A stretch of DNA of 64,000 bases from positions 496,001 through 560,000 of the forward strand of contig CAWEGB010000008.1 in assembly GCA_963808545.1 (NCBI GenBank), read 5' to 3'. The DNA is from JACVRW01 sp963808545. Its GTDB lineage: Bacteria > Actinomycetota > Thermoleophilia > Solirubrobacterales > Thermoleophilaceae. Shown here piece after piece: positions 41,470 through 49,983 of this stretch (position 1 is the stretch's first letter; the number at the start of each line of letters is the position of its first letter). Under the pieces are notes generated by a model, which saw only the letters and a program-made list of their open reading frames with translations, was not told the DNA's origin and ran no database searches. The position numbers and the translations under genes were made by a program.

Positions 41470-42114
41470 ATGCCGCTCGTCAAGACCGAGGTCACTCAGG
41501 GGGTCGTCGACTATCTAGCCCGCCACGCCCGGTCGGACGCGGTGCTCGAACGCGTCGCCCGCGAGACCGCGAAGATGCCGCGTGCCGAGATGGCCACCAC
41601 GCCCGACGAGGCGGCGCTGCTGACCATGCTCGCCAGGCTGGTCGGTGCCCGCCGTGCCCTGGAGCTCGGGACCTTCACTGGCTACGGGGCGATCTCGATC
41701 GCCCGCGGGCTGGATGACGGCGGCCGGCTGACGTGTCTCGAGGTCGAGGAGGAGTACGCGACGATCGCTCACCGGAACATCGAGGACGCCGGCGTCGCGG
41801 CACGAGTGGAGATCATCGTCGGCCCGGCCCTGGAGTCGCTGCGCGCGATGCCGGCCGAGCCCACCTTCGATTACGTCTTCCTCGACGCGGATAAGACCGG
41901 CTACCCGGACTACTACGAGGAGATCGTGCCGCGCCTGCTGCCGGGAGGTCTGCTCCTGATAGACAACGTCCTCCTCCGCGGCCGGGTCACCAACCCGCAG
42001 GACGAGCGCGAACGGGTCATCGACGCGCTCAACGACCACGTGGCGGCCGACGAGCGCGTCGACAGCGTGATGGTGCTCGTGGCTGACGGACTTACCTTCG
42101 TGCGCCGCCGCTGA
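41470..42114 (+). CDS. class I SAM-dependent O-methyltransferase (catechol/caffeoyl-CoA type)
   Basis: 214 aa from the ATG at 41470. The SAM site is clear: ALELGTFTGYGAISIARGL (motif I), LTCLEVEEEYATIAHRNI, and FDYVFLDADKTGYPDYYEEI with metal/catalytic Asp residues, then LLPGGLLLIDNVLLRGRV. Matches the Methyltransf_3 family, which methylates catechols or acyl-CoA phenols using Mg2+. The substrate is unknown and there is no operon partner. Confidence 0.9.
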   Translation: MPLVKTEVTQGVVDYLARHARSDAVLERVARETAKMPRAEMATTPDEAALLTMLARLVGARRALELGTFTGYGAISIARGLDDGGRLTCLEVEEEYATIAHRNIEDAGVAARVEIIVGPALESLRAMPAEPTFDYVFLDADKTGYPDYYEEIVPRLLPGGLLLIDNVLLRGRVTNPQDERERVIDALNDHVAADERVDSVMVLVADGLTFVRRR

Positions 42115-42362
42115 TCAACGCGAACCAAGGTGAACTCCTGACCGCAAGTTGCCGCACGTCCGCGGCGGATAGGCTCGATGCGACGGGCAGCGTGATCGCC
42201 ACCGGGTTCCGTTGACGCTAGCGGCGGTTCGCCTCGGCGCGGCAGTCGCGACACCACGAGTCCACGACGACTGTTCGCGACGGTGGGGAAAGCGTCAGCG
42301 GCTTCGGTATTCCGCAGCGAAAGTAAGAACGCGGTTCGGCCGGTGATTTACACTCGTGAAGT

Positions 42363-42770
42363 GTGGCTGCCGATCTGCGCCTTCTGCGCTACTTCGTGGC
42401 GGTCGCCGAGGAGTTGAGCTTCGCCCGCGCGGCGGCTCGCCTACACATGGCCCAGCAGCCGCTGAGCGCCGCGATCCGGCGCTTCGAGGCGGACCTGGGT
42501 GTAGCGCTGTTCCACCACACAACTCAGCGCGTCGAGCTCACGGACGCCGGCCGCGTGCTGCTCGGGCCCGCGCGAGCAGCCCTGCACGCGGGCGACGACG
42601 CGCTCGCCGCGGCGCCTGACTCCGGAAGGCCGGCGGACCCTGCGGGGACTGCGTAGCCGCAAGACCACTTCCCTGGGGGAGCGGCTGGACCCGGCTCGAT
42701 CCGGAGGAACGCGCCCTGCTGGCGCAGGCGAGCGAGCTGCTCGAGGACTGCTGGAGGACGGACGCGAATG
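42363..42770 (+). pseudogene. relic: LysR N-terminal HTH joined to MarR-like C-terminal sequence
   Basis: From a GTG at 42363, the LysR HTH is intact (LLRYFVAVAEELSFARAAAR; AQQPLSAAIRRFEADLGVAL) but the frame stops at 42656 after 97 aa, without an effector domain. From ~42605 the +1 frame reads RRLTPEGRRTLRGLRSRKTT, and from ~42689 a third frame reads TRLDPEERALLAQASELLED, which together look like the C-terminus of a MarR regulator. A deletion seems to have fused two genes. The MarR half abuts the MFS start, the usual MarR-MFS pairing. Confidence 0.6.
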
Positions 42771-44054
42771 AGGAGTCACATCCGTCGCACGTTCGCGCCC
42801 CTGTCGATCCCGAACTACCGGCGCTTCTTCGTCGGCCAGGTGTTCGCCCGCTGCGGCGCGTGGGTCCAGGCGGTCGCGGAGATCTGGCTCGTTCTTCGCT
42901 TGACGGGAAGTGGCGTCTCGCTCGGCTTGACCACCGCGCTCCAGTTCGCGCCGATGCTGCTGCTGGGCGCTTGGGCGGGTGTGTGGGCCGACCGCATCTC
43001 CAAGCGCCGCATCCTGCTTGCAGCACAAGGCTGGATGGTCGCTCCCGCGCTGGCCCTGCTCGTGTTGACGGCGACGGGCGCGGTGGAGCTGTGGATGGTC
43101 TACGCGTTGGTGCTCGCGCGCGGGCTCGGTCACGCGGTGGACACCCCCGTCCGGCAGTCGTTTGTGATGGAGGTGGTGGGCCGCGATCAGGTAGCCGCGG
43201 CGGTCTCGCTGAACTCGGCGGTTGTGTCGACCGCCAGGCTCGTCGGGCCTGCCGTGGCGGGCGGGCTGATTGCGGGCGTCGGCATCGCGCCGTGCTTTGC
43301 CGTCAGCTGTGCGGCCTTCCTCGTCGCCGTAGGCGGCCTGCTCGCGGTGGAGCCGGTCTCGCTGCAGCGCGCGGCGCTCTCGGGCCGGCACTCCGGACAG
43401 CTGCGTGAGGCGCTGAGCCAGGTGCGGTCGAACCCCGCCCTGCGCGTACCTCTGACCGCCATGGCCGTCGTCGGCACGTTGGCATTCAACTTCCAGGTCG
43501 TGCTTCCGCTGATGGCTCGCTATGCCTTCGACGGAGGGGCCGGGACCTACGGCGCGCTCGCCGGAGCGATGGGCGCTGGTGCGATCCTCGGCGCGGTGAC
43601 CACGGCCGGACGCGGCAACCCGTCGCTGACCGGGCTCGGCGCGACCGCGCTGGCCTTCGGCGCCCTCCTGGCCGCCATAGCCGCGGCGCCCACGCTGGGC
43701 CTTGCGCTCGCGGCACTGGTGCTGATGGGAGCCGCTGCCATCTCCTTCACCGCTACGACGAACTCACTGCTCCAGCTCGCTGCGCCGACCGCGATGCGCG
43801 GCCGGGTGATGGCGCTCTGGAGCGTCGTATATCTCGGCTCCACGTGTGTGGGCGGCCCGATCATCGGCTGGGTGTCCGAGCTCGCCGGCCCCCGCGCCGG
43901 GCTTGCGCTTGGAGCGGTCGCCACGTTCGCGACCGGTGCCGGCCTGCTCATGGGTGCCGTCCGCCGGCAGCGTGCGGGCGAAGTACCGGCCGCGCATGCC
44001 TCCTACGGCGCCTCCGGCGCTCAGACGCGCGCCGGGCGCTTCATCGTGCGATAG
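42768..44054 (+). CDS. MFS transporter (EntS-like exporter)
   Basis: 428 aa, about 12 helices. N-terminal FAPLSIPNYRRFFVGQVFAR and loop WADRISKRRILLAAQGWM are typical of MFS_3 exporters, and the C-terminal half has TATTNSLLQLAAPTAMRGRV. GGAGG lies ~10 nt upstream. Its substrate is unknown, and its presumed MarR regulator upstream is broken. The last ~11 codons overlap the convergent pqqE gene end. Confidence 0.88.
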   Translation: MRSHIRRTFAPLSIPNYRRFFVGQVFARCGAWVQAVAEIWLVLRLTGSGVSLGLTTALQFAPMLLLGAWAGVWADRISKRRILLAAQGWMVAPALALLVLTATGAVELWMVYALVLARGLGHAVDTPVRQSFVMEVVGRDQVAAAVSLNSAVVSTARLVGPAVAGGLIAGVGIAPCFAVSCAAFLVAVGGLLAVEPVSLQRAALSGRHSGQLREALSQVRSNPALRVPLTAMAVVGTLAFNFQVVLPLMARYAFDGGAGTYGALAGAMGAGAILGAVTTAGRGNPSLTGLGATALAFGALLAAIAAAPTLGLALAALVLMGAAAISFTATTNSLLQLAAPTAMRGRVMALWSVVYLGSTCVGGPIIGWVSELAGPRAGLALGAVATFATGAGLLMGAVRRQRAGEVPAAHASYGASGAQTRAGRFIVR

Positions 44055-45118
44055 ACGAACTCGTCCGTCGGCCCCGACTCGCGTGCCGAGACGACGCGGT
44101 CGTGATGCGGCGAGAACCGGCAGACCGGATCCGTGGCCGCCGCGTCGCCGGTGAGCCGCAGCGCCTGGCAGCGGCAACCGCCGAAGTCCACCTCCTGGCG
44201 TCCGAGCGGGCACGTGCGGCATGGCTCCTGCATCCAGTCCGTCCCCCGGAAGCGGGCGAACGCGTCGGACTCGCTCCAGATCCACTCAAGCGGATGCTCG
44301 CAAACGTTGGCGAACTCGAGCCCCGGGATCGTCGACGCCGCCTGGCAGGGCAACACATCGCCGTTCGGAGCGACCACAATCGCCGTCCGGCCCCAGCCAC
44401 CCATGCATGGCTTCGGCAGGTCCTCATAGAAGTCCGGGAGCACCCAGAGGACGTCGACCTTGGGGCCGACCCGCTCGCGGAAGCGCCGGACCGCTTCCTC
44501 TGCGCGCCGCAGCTGCTCCCAAGATGGCATGAGCGCCTCCTGGTTTGGGACCGCCCAGCCGTAGTACTGCGTATTCGCGAGCTCGAGCCGCTGCGCCCCG
44601 AGATCGATTGCGAGATCGAGCAGCTCCTCGATCCGATCGAGGTTCTGCCTATGCAGCACGCAGTTAATCGTCAGCGGGAAGTCCAGCTCCTTGACGACGT
44701 GCGCGGCCGCGATTTTCTTCTCGAACGACCTGTTGCCGGCGATGCGGTCGTTCTCCGCCGCGTCCGGGCTCTGAATGGAGATCTGCACGTGGTCTAGCCC
44801 GGCCGACTTCAGCGCCTCGGCGCGCTCGCGGGTGAAGTGGATCCCGGCGGTGATCAGCGACGAGTAGAGGCCGGCGTCGCGCGAACCCGAGCAGAGCTCG
44901 ACCAGATCGCGGCGCAGCATCGGCTCACCGCCCGTGAGCGCGAGCTGAAGGACGCCGAGCGCGCGCGCCTGCCGGAAGGTGCGGGTCCAGTGCTCGGTCT
45001 CGAGTTCGCGGCGGTACTTCGCGGCGCCGATGTCGAGCGGGTTCGAGCAGTATGGGCAGTGAAGCGGGCACTGGTAGGACAGCTCGGCGATCAGCGTTGA
45101 CGGCCTAAGCAGCTGCAT
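44021..45118 (-). CDS. pqqE: PqqA peptide cyclase, radical SAM
   Basis: 365 aa. It uses SAM and 4Fe-4S clusters to form the Glu-Tyr C-C bond in PqqA, the first step of PQQ synthesis in the cytosol. The radical SAM motif CPLHCPYC is near 17-24, with LALTGGEPMLRRDL next. The SPASM-type C-terminal Cys set is visible: PCMGGWGRT, VLPCQAAS, EPCRTCPLGRQEVDFGGCRC and DPVCRFSP. Its start overlaps the pqqD stop by 14 bp. Last gene of the pqqABCDE run. Confidence 0.96.
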   Translation of the reverse strand: MQLLRPSTLIAELSYQCPLHCPYCSNPLDIGAAKYRRELETEHWTRTFRQARALGVLQLALTGGEPMLRRDLVELCSGSRDAGLYSSLITAGIHFTRERAEALKSAGLDHVQISIQSPDAAENDRIAGNRSFEKKIAAAHVVKELDFPLTINCVLHRQNLDRIEELLDLAIDLGAQRLELANTQYYGWAVPNQEALMPSWEQLRRAEEAVRRFRERVGPKVDVLWVLPDFYEDLPKPCMGGWGRTAIVVAPNGDVLPCQAASTIPGLEFANVCEHPLEWIWSESDAFARFRGTDWMQEPCRTCPLGRQEVDFGGCRCQALRLTGDAAATDPVCRFSPHHDRVVSARESGPTDEFVYRTMKRPARV

Positions 45119-45368
45119 CGACCACCAGGCCTCTCTGAGTCAGGCCGTCGACCAGCCCTTGAACGTCATCTCGTAGATCGGAGTCCTCGTAGCGCGCCGA
45201 GAGGGTGCCGACGATTTCGTCGACCGAGCGCTCCCCGTCGCACAGCTCAAGCACCGCCGCCGCTGTGGGGTTGAGCCGCACGGCCCCCTCGGGGACCAGC
45301 AGCACGTGCTCCTCGCGCACCTCGTCATATTGAAGCCGCGCGCCGGTGACGAGCCGGGGGCGGGTCAC
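45105..45368 (-). CDS. pqqD: PQQ biosynthesis peptide chaperone PqqD
   Basis: 87 aa from the GTG at 45368 (GTGA overlap with the pqqC stop). It has the RRE fold: RLQYDEVREEHVLLVPEGAV, RLNPTAAAVLELCDGERSVD, and ARYEDSDLRDDVQGLVDGL. PqqD binds PqqA and presents it to PqqE. The conserved L-N-x-x-A-x-x-x-L-C-D pattern is intact. Confidence 0.94.
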   Translation of the reverse strand: MTRPRLVTGARLQYDEVREEHVLLVPEGAVRLNPTAAAVLELCDGERSVDEIVGTLSARYEDSDLRDDVQGLVDGLTQRGLVVDAAA

Positions 45369-46102
45369 GCGTCCGGCCCCGACGGCTGCGTCTCGCCGCG
45401 CTCGATGGCCTCGAGCTGTGCCCACAGCATCTCGGTCTTGAAGCGGAGCGCGGCGACGGCAGTCTCCTGCTGCTCGCGGGTTCGGCAGCGCTCGACGGTC
45501 AGGTCGAGGGCGTACTGCGCATCGCGTGGCGCCTGCACGAGCCGTGTGCGGAAGTACTCGAGCCCGGCGGGGTCGATCCAGTCGTAGTGCCTCTCGAGTG
45601 CGTCGAGCCGCACCCGGATCGCGGCCGGCCCGAAGAGCTCGGTGAGCGATGACGCGACCGCCTCGATCCACGGCTTCTGGCGCGCAAAGTTCACGTAGGC
45701 GTCGACCGCGTAGCGCACGGCGGGCAGCACGCGTCGCTCCGACAGCAGCTCCTCCCGCGAGACCCCGAGCGCCTCGCCGAGGCGTAGCCACGACTCGATA
45801 CCCCCCTTTTCGTCGCTCCCGCCGTCGTGGTCGATGATGCGGCCCACCCACTCCCGCCTGACCTCGACGTCGGGGCAGTTTGACAGGATCGCCGCATCCT
45901 TCAGCGGGATGCACTTCTGGTAGTAGAAGCGGTTCGCAACCCAGCGCTGGAGCTCCTCGCGCGTGAGCTCTCCCGCGTCCATTCGCCTGTGGAACGGGTG
46001 CAGGTTGTGGTAGCGCGTCCCCTGCGCGCGCAGCTGAGCGACGAACTCCGCGGGTGGCCAGGGCGCAGGCTCCGTCGTCGGTCTCGTCGCGGTCTCGCTC
46101 AT
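45365..46102 (-). CDS. pqqC: pyrroloquinoline-quinone synthase PqqC
   Basis: 245 aa. It catalyses the final cyclisation and eight-electron oxidation giving PQQ, without a metal. Family motifs are visible: YHNLHPFHRRMDAGELTREE, WVANRFYYQKCIPLKDAAIL, IIDHDGGSDEKGGIESWLRL and ALERHYDWIDPAGLEYFRTR. The substrate-binding His/Tyr/Arg positions look conserved. ATGA overlap with pqqB and GTGA overlap with pqqD. Confidence 0.96.
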   Translation of the reverse strand: MSETATRPTTEPAPWPPAEFVAQLRAQGTRYHNLHPFHRRMDAGELTREELQRWVANRFYYQKCIPLKDAAILSNCPDVEVRREWVGRIIDHDGGSDEKGGIESWLRLGEALGVSREELLSERRVLPAVRYAVDAYVNFARQKPWIEAVASSLTELFGPAAIRVRLDALERHYDWIDPAGLEYFRTRLVQAPRDAQYALDLTVERCRTREQQETAVAALRFKTEMLWAQLEAIERGETQPSGPDA

Positions 46103-46995
46103 TGCTCGATCTCGAGGCCATCGTAGGCAACTTCCACGCCCGCGACTCGGACCGCCTCGCGCTCGGGGGAGTCCTCGAGCAGTATCGGGTTCGTATTGTT
46201 GATGTGGACGAGCACCGTGCGCGGTCGCTCGAGCCGCGCCAGCCCCTCGAGCGTCCCGCCCGGGCCCGAGAGCGGTAGGTGTCCCATGTCGCGGGCGCTA
46301 CGCGCCGAGATGCCGAGCCGGGCGAGCTCGTCGTCGCGCCAGAAGGTTCCGTCGACGAGCACGGCGTCGCTCGCGGCGAACCGGGTGAGCATGTCGGCGT
46401 CCAGGCGGGCGAGACCGGGAGCGTAGGTCACCACGCCGCCACTCGCTGCGTCGCGGAAGACGAACCCACTGGCCTGAAGCTCGACATCCGACCCGTCCAG
46501 GTAGCGCGGCGCGTCGCCGCCAGTCTCGAACGGCTCGACCGTGAGGCTCGATCCTCCGAGCGGTCTAACCTGCCCCGGCTCCAGCGTCCGCCACTCGGCC
46601 CCGGAGTAGCGCTTCAGGATCGACAACACGGGATAGCCGCTCCGCAGCGCGCGCTCGACGCCCTCGGCTCCGTAGACGCACACGGGCGCCGCCGACTCAC
46701 GCAGAAGCAGCAGCCCGGCGGTGTGGTCGATCTCGGCGTCGGTCAGGAGGACGCCCGCGATCGGGGGCGAGCGCACCCCCTCTGCCTGACCGGGCGCGAG
46801 CGCTTCGAGTTGCTGGCGCGCATCCGGCGAGGCGTTGACCAGAAACCACGGCCCCTCCTCACCGCGAATCGCGAGCGACGACTGCGTCCGAGGTCGCGCC
46901 CGTACACCCTCGCGCCCGGCCTCGCAGGTGCCGCAGCGACAGTTCCACTGCGGAAAGCCTCCGCCGGCGGCCGAGCCGAGAATGCGGACGCGCAC
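46099..46995 (-). CDS. pqqB: PQQ biosynthesis hydroxylase PqqB (MBL fold)
   Basis: 298 aa from a GTG. N-terminal VRILGSAAGGGFPQWNCRCG with the two-Cys motif CRCGTC, then LLTDAEIDHTAGLLLLRE and INNTNPILLEDSPERE near the end are PqqB hallmarks. It acts as an iron-dependent hydroxylase of the diamino-acid intermediate. Spacing to pqqA is about 60 bp. Confidence 0.95.
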   Translation of the reverse strand: MRVRILGSAAGGGFPQWNCRCGTCEAGREGVRARPRTQSSLAIRGEEGPWFLVNASPDARQQLEALAPGQAEGVRSPPIAGVLLTDAEIDHTAGLLLLRESAAPVCVYGAEGVERALRSGYPVLSILKRYSGAEWRTLEPGQVRPLGGSSLTVEPFETGGDAPRYLDGSDVELQASGFVFRDAASGGVVTYAPGLARLDADMLTRFAASDAVLVDGTFWRDDELARLGISARSARDMGHLPLSGPGGTLEGLARLERPRTVLVHINNTNPILLEDSPEREAVRVAGVEVAYDGLEIEQ

Positions 46996-47055
46996 GTGGC
47001 GGAAGAACAGGTAGCCCCGGCGGGGGGGCGCCGGAGGCTACGTCGGACTGCCGCT

Positions 47056-47196
47056 CTACCGGTGGTACATGTAGAGGGTGACCTCGCAACAGAGGTCGAC
47101 GTACTCGAACTCGGGCTTGACCCACGTGGGACGGGTCTCCGAGGTGACCTCGGAAGAGAGGCCGACGAGCTCAAGCTCGGGCGTGATCAACGTCAT
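47056..47196 (-). CDS. pqqA: PqqA precursor peptide with an internally duplicated core
   Basis: 46 aa, about twice the usual 22-26. The ATG at 47196 has GGAGGAG seven nt upstream. The C-terminal half VKPEFEYVDLCCEVTLYMYHR contains the E-x-x-x-Y pair cross-linked by PqqE (Glu in CCEVT, Tyr in LYM). The N-terminal half TPELELVGLSSEVTS is a clear degenerate copy lacking the Tyr. The precursor for PQQ, placed just before pqqB. Too short for most gene callers. Confidence 0.9.
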   Translation of the reverse strand: MTLITPELELVGLSSEVTSETRPTWVKPEFEYVDLCCEVTLYMYHR

Positions 47197-47231
47197 GGAA
47201 CTCCTCCTTTAGCGAATGATTCTCTTATCGA

Positions 47232-47738
47232 TCAACCAAGCAGTAGGAACACACCAGACGCCACGAGCAGAGCGACTCCGGCGAACCGGACCGCGACTGC
47301 TCGACTCTGCAGCGCCGGAACCACGCGCGGGAGCACCCCGGCCACGTACAGGCCGACAAGGGCAAGCAGCGCACTGGACAGCGCCTGCTCCGCGGCGTGC
47401 CCGACGAGCGAGCCCGAGTAGTCGCTCGCCACGCCATAGGCGAGGTTGTCCATCGTCAGGGCAAATGGCAACACCCAGACAGCCCATGACGCCGTGACCA
47501 GTCGCGACCCGGCGGCGACGACGATCAGATAGTACGCCAGCACGGCCAGTGTCCCAACCGCCAGGAACCCGGTCACACTCTCCGAGATCGTCCAACCGAG
47601 GCCCGCCCCGATCAGGAATGCGGCGCCGTCGGCGGCGGCGAAGAGCGCGGCGAGCGGCAGGCGCCACCGTCGCTCGACAAGCGCACCGATCGCGAGGCAC
47701 GCGATAAAGCTGTCAATACCAAGAAGTAAGAAACCCAT
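47232..47738 (-). CDS. MntP-like membrane transporter
   Basis: 168 aa from the ATG at 47738 (GGAG seven nt upstream). Six hydrophobic helices in two halves, each opening with an acidic motif in a helix (LLLGIDSFIACLAIGAL and PFALTMDNLAYGVASD), the pattern of the MntP/manganese-efflux family. Its place between the PQQ dehydrogenase and pqqA suggests metal handling (Ca, Mn or lanthanide) linked to the enzyme, which is inference only. Confidence 0.6.
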   Translation of the reverse strand: MGFLLLGIDSFIACLAIGALVERRWRLPLAALFAAADGAAFLIGAGLGWTISESVTGFLAVGTLAVLAYYLIVVAAGSRLVTASWAVWVLPFALTMDNLAYGVASDYSGSLVGHAAEQALSSALLALVGLYVAGVLPRVVPALQSRAVAVRFAGVALLVASGVFLLLG

Positions 47739-47774
47739 GCTCAACTCCAGACCCTGATTAGTGGCTTGTCGTTG

Positions 47775-49466
47775 TTACTCCTCCGGCAGCGCGAATACGA
47801 ACAGGGAGCTTCCCTGACCCGCCCCGAGCATCCCGGGCAAAAACCCTTCCGTCCATGCGCCCCAACCGGTCGGCACGGCGATGTACTGCCTTCCGTCGAT
47901 GCTGTAGGACGAGGGGCTGCTGTGGTGGCCGCTGCCACACTGGAAGTGCCACAGCAGCTCCCCGCTCTCGGCGTCGAGCGCGTTGAACTCCCCGGTGGGC
48001 TCGCCGGCGAACACGAGGTTGCCGCCCGTGGTCAGCACCGATGAGCACATCGGTATGTCATTCGCCCAGCGCCAACGCTCCTCACCCGTGCGCGGATCGA
48101 AGGCGCTCACAGACCCCGCCATGTCCTCGAGGTCCACGGCGACTCCCGCTCCCCAGTACGGGATGCTCTCCTTGAACTCCCTGCGCCGCCGCGTGGCCGT
48201 CGCACCGACGTCCTGCACCGGGGCGTACAACAGCTCGGTGTTCGGGTTGTAGCACGCGTGCGTCCATTCCTTGGCGCCGGCCGGCCCCGGCCAGAAGTGG
48301 ACCGGGTCGCCCTCCTTGTCGGGGTAGACCTTAGGCGTCACGTTGCCCTTCTCGTCGACCTCGCCCCAGTCGATGCGGTCGACGAACGGCGCCACCCGGA
48401 CCGGCTCCATGTTCGTGCGATCGAGGATGTAGAGGAACCCGTTCTTGTCGAAGTGCGCCGCCAGCTTCTGCCCGTCGAGGTCGAACAGGATGTGCTCCAT
48501 CGTGGAGTCGTAGTCCCACAGGTCGTGCGGGGTGTACTGGAAGTGCGACCGGATCTCGCCGCTGTCAGCGTCCACGGCGACGCCGGAATCGGTGTAGAGG
48601 TTGTCGCCCTCGCGGACGCCTCCGTCGAAGTCGGGACACGGGTTGCCGGTCCCGAAGTACAGAAGGTTCAGCTCCGGGTCGAAGGTGCTCGTGACCCAGC
48701 AGTTGCCGCCACCCCGCTGCCAGGCCTCGCCTTCGGGCCAGGTCTCGGAGCCCGGCTCTCCGGGCTTCGGCACCATGTAGCACCGCCACACGCGCTCGCC
48801 GGTCTCGCGCTTGAACGCGTCGGCGTGGCCGCGCACCCCGAATTCCCCGCCGGAGCTCCCGACGATGACCATGTCCTTTACGACCAGGGGGGCGACCGTG
48901 GCGCTCTCGCCGGCCCGCACATCGCCGTACGTCTGGTCCCAGACCTTCTTACCGGTCTCGGCGTCAAGCGCGACGAGGTGGGCGTTCAGGGTGACGACGA
49001 AGACCTTTCCCTCGGCCACGGCGACCCCGCGATTCACGTTGCCGCAGCAGAGCGACACGTCGTACGGGATCGCATGCCTGTACTGCCACAGTTGCTCTCC
49101 GGTCCGGGCGTCAAGGGCCCAGACCCAGCCATCCCAGCCTGAGACGAACATGGTTCCGTCCACGACGATCGGAGAGGCCTCGAACGAGTATGTCGATTTG
49201 CCCGAGTGCAGGCCCACTGAGCCGCACTGGAAGACCCATGCCGGGGCAAGCCGCTTGACGTTCTCCTTGTTGATCTGGTCTAGCGGGCTGTAGCGCTGCC
49301 CGTCGTAGGCGCCGTAGTAGGTGAGCCAGTTCTGCGGTTCCGAGCGGGCGTCGAGAATGCGCTCGTAGGTGACGTCCTTGGCCACCGGCGGCGCAATGCC
49401 TTTGATGGGGCTCAGAGTTGTGTTGTCGACGGCCTGCCCTGCGTCTACGTACTCCTCGGTTGCCAT
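47775..49466 (-). CDS. PQQ-dependent alcohol dehydrogenase with lanthanide-type signature
   Basis: 563 aa from the ATG at 49466 (GGAG six nt upstream; in-frame TAG four codons before it). Eight-bladed propeller of the methanol/ethanol dehydrogenase type: YYGAYDGQRYSPLDQINKEN, W-motif repeats such as VWALDARTGEQLWQYRH, and the vicinal disulfide SLCCGNVNRG. The catalytic region TPHDLWDYDSTMEHILFD has Asp-x-Asp, the extra Asp that coordinates lanthanide in XoxF/ExaF enzymes. No heme c domain. No signal peptide, unlike periplasmic homologues. Methanol is a likely substrate given the C1 genes beside it. Confidence 0.92.
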   Translation of the reverse strand: MATEEYVDAGQAVDNTTLSPIKGIAPPVAKDVTYERILDARSEPQNWLTYYGAYDGQRYSPLDQINKENVKRLAPAWVFQCGSVGLHSGKSTYSFEASPIVVDGTMFVSGWDGWVWALDARTGEQLWQYRHAIPYDVSLCCGNVNRGVAVAEGKVFVVTLNAHLVALDAETGKKVWDQTYGDVRAGESATVAPLVVKDMVIVGSSGGEFGVRGHADAFKRETGERVWRCYMVPKPGEPGSETWPEGEAWQRGGGNCWVTSTFDPELNLLYFGTGNPCPDFDGGVREGDNLYTDSGVAVDADSGEIRSHFQYTPHDLWDYDSTMEHILFDLDGQKLAAHFDKNGFLYILDRTNMEPVRVAPFVDRIDWGEVDEKGNVTPKVYPDKEGDPVHFWPGPAGAKEWTHACYNPNTELLYAPVQDVGATATRRRREFKESIPYWGAGVAVDLEDMAGSVSAFDPRTGEERWRWANDIPMCSSVLTTGGNLVFAGEPTGEFNALDAESGELLWHFQCGSGHHSSPSSYSIDGRQYIAVPTGWGAWTEGFLPGMLGAGQGSSLFVFALPEE

Positions 49467-49509
49467 CAAGTACTCCTATCCACGGTGGTGGTTGTGCCGA
49501 GCGGTCGAT

Positions 49510-49947
49510 CTACGGTTGCGGCTGCGGCGGGCGGTCCAGACGTGCCTCCGGCGGAGCGTCCCCTTGCACGACGATCGCCGCGGTCAAGCCGCGGCCCTCG
49601 TCGTTGCCGGTACGGGAGCCGTACCAGTAGTACCCCGGGCCGTCGAGGGTGAGGTTGGCCGTCCCGCGCGAATGGTTCACCAACCAGATGAACTTGTAGT
49701 CACCGTTGCACGGCAGGACTGCGCAATGGGTGTTCTTGTCGTCGTTGAAGAACTCGATCTCGACCTCGCCTGCATGGGGCAGGACAAGGATCCCGGGCTC
49801 GAACACCAGCTCGTCCTCCAAGATCCGGACCGTGGCGCGCATCTTGCCGTCGGGTCCCTCCTCGGCCTCCCCGATGCTTCCCCGCCCGAGCATTCGACCC
49901 AACATCGCGCCATTTTGCTTATCCAACAACTCCGCAATCTTGGCCAC
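49510..49947 (-). CDS. cupredoxin-like PQQ-associated protein (MSMEG_3727-like)
   Basis: 145 aa from a GTG. The C-terminal ~90 residues form a cupredoxin-like fold: VRILEDELVFEPGILVLPHA, FFNDDKNTHCAVLPCNGDYK, WLVNHSRGTANLTLDGPGYY. I recall a PQQ-linked family named after MSMEG_3727 with this pattern. Candidate copper ligands are His and Cys in NTHCAVLPC and His in VNHSRG. It directly precedes the dehydrogenase, so an electron-acceptor role is plausible. No signal peptide is visible here either. Confidence 0.75.
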   Translation of the reverse strand: MAKIAELLDKQNGAMLGRMLGRGSIGEAEEGPDGKMRATVRILEDELVFEPGILVLPHAGEVEIEFFNDDKNTHCAVLPCNGDYKFIWLVNHSRGTANLTLDGPGYYWYGSRTGNDEGRGLTAAIVVQGDAPPEARLDRPPQPQP

Positions 49948-49983
49948 GGCGATCCTCGCTTTGGGTCGGATTTGGGCACGAGC

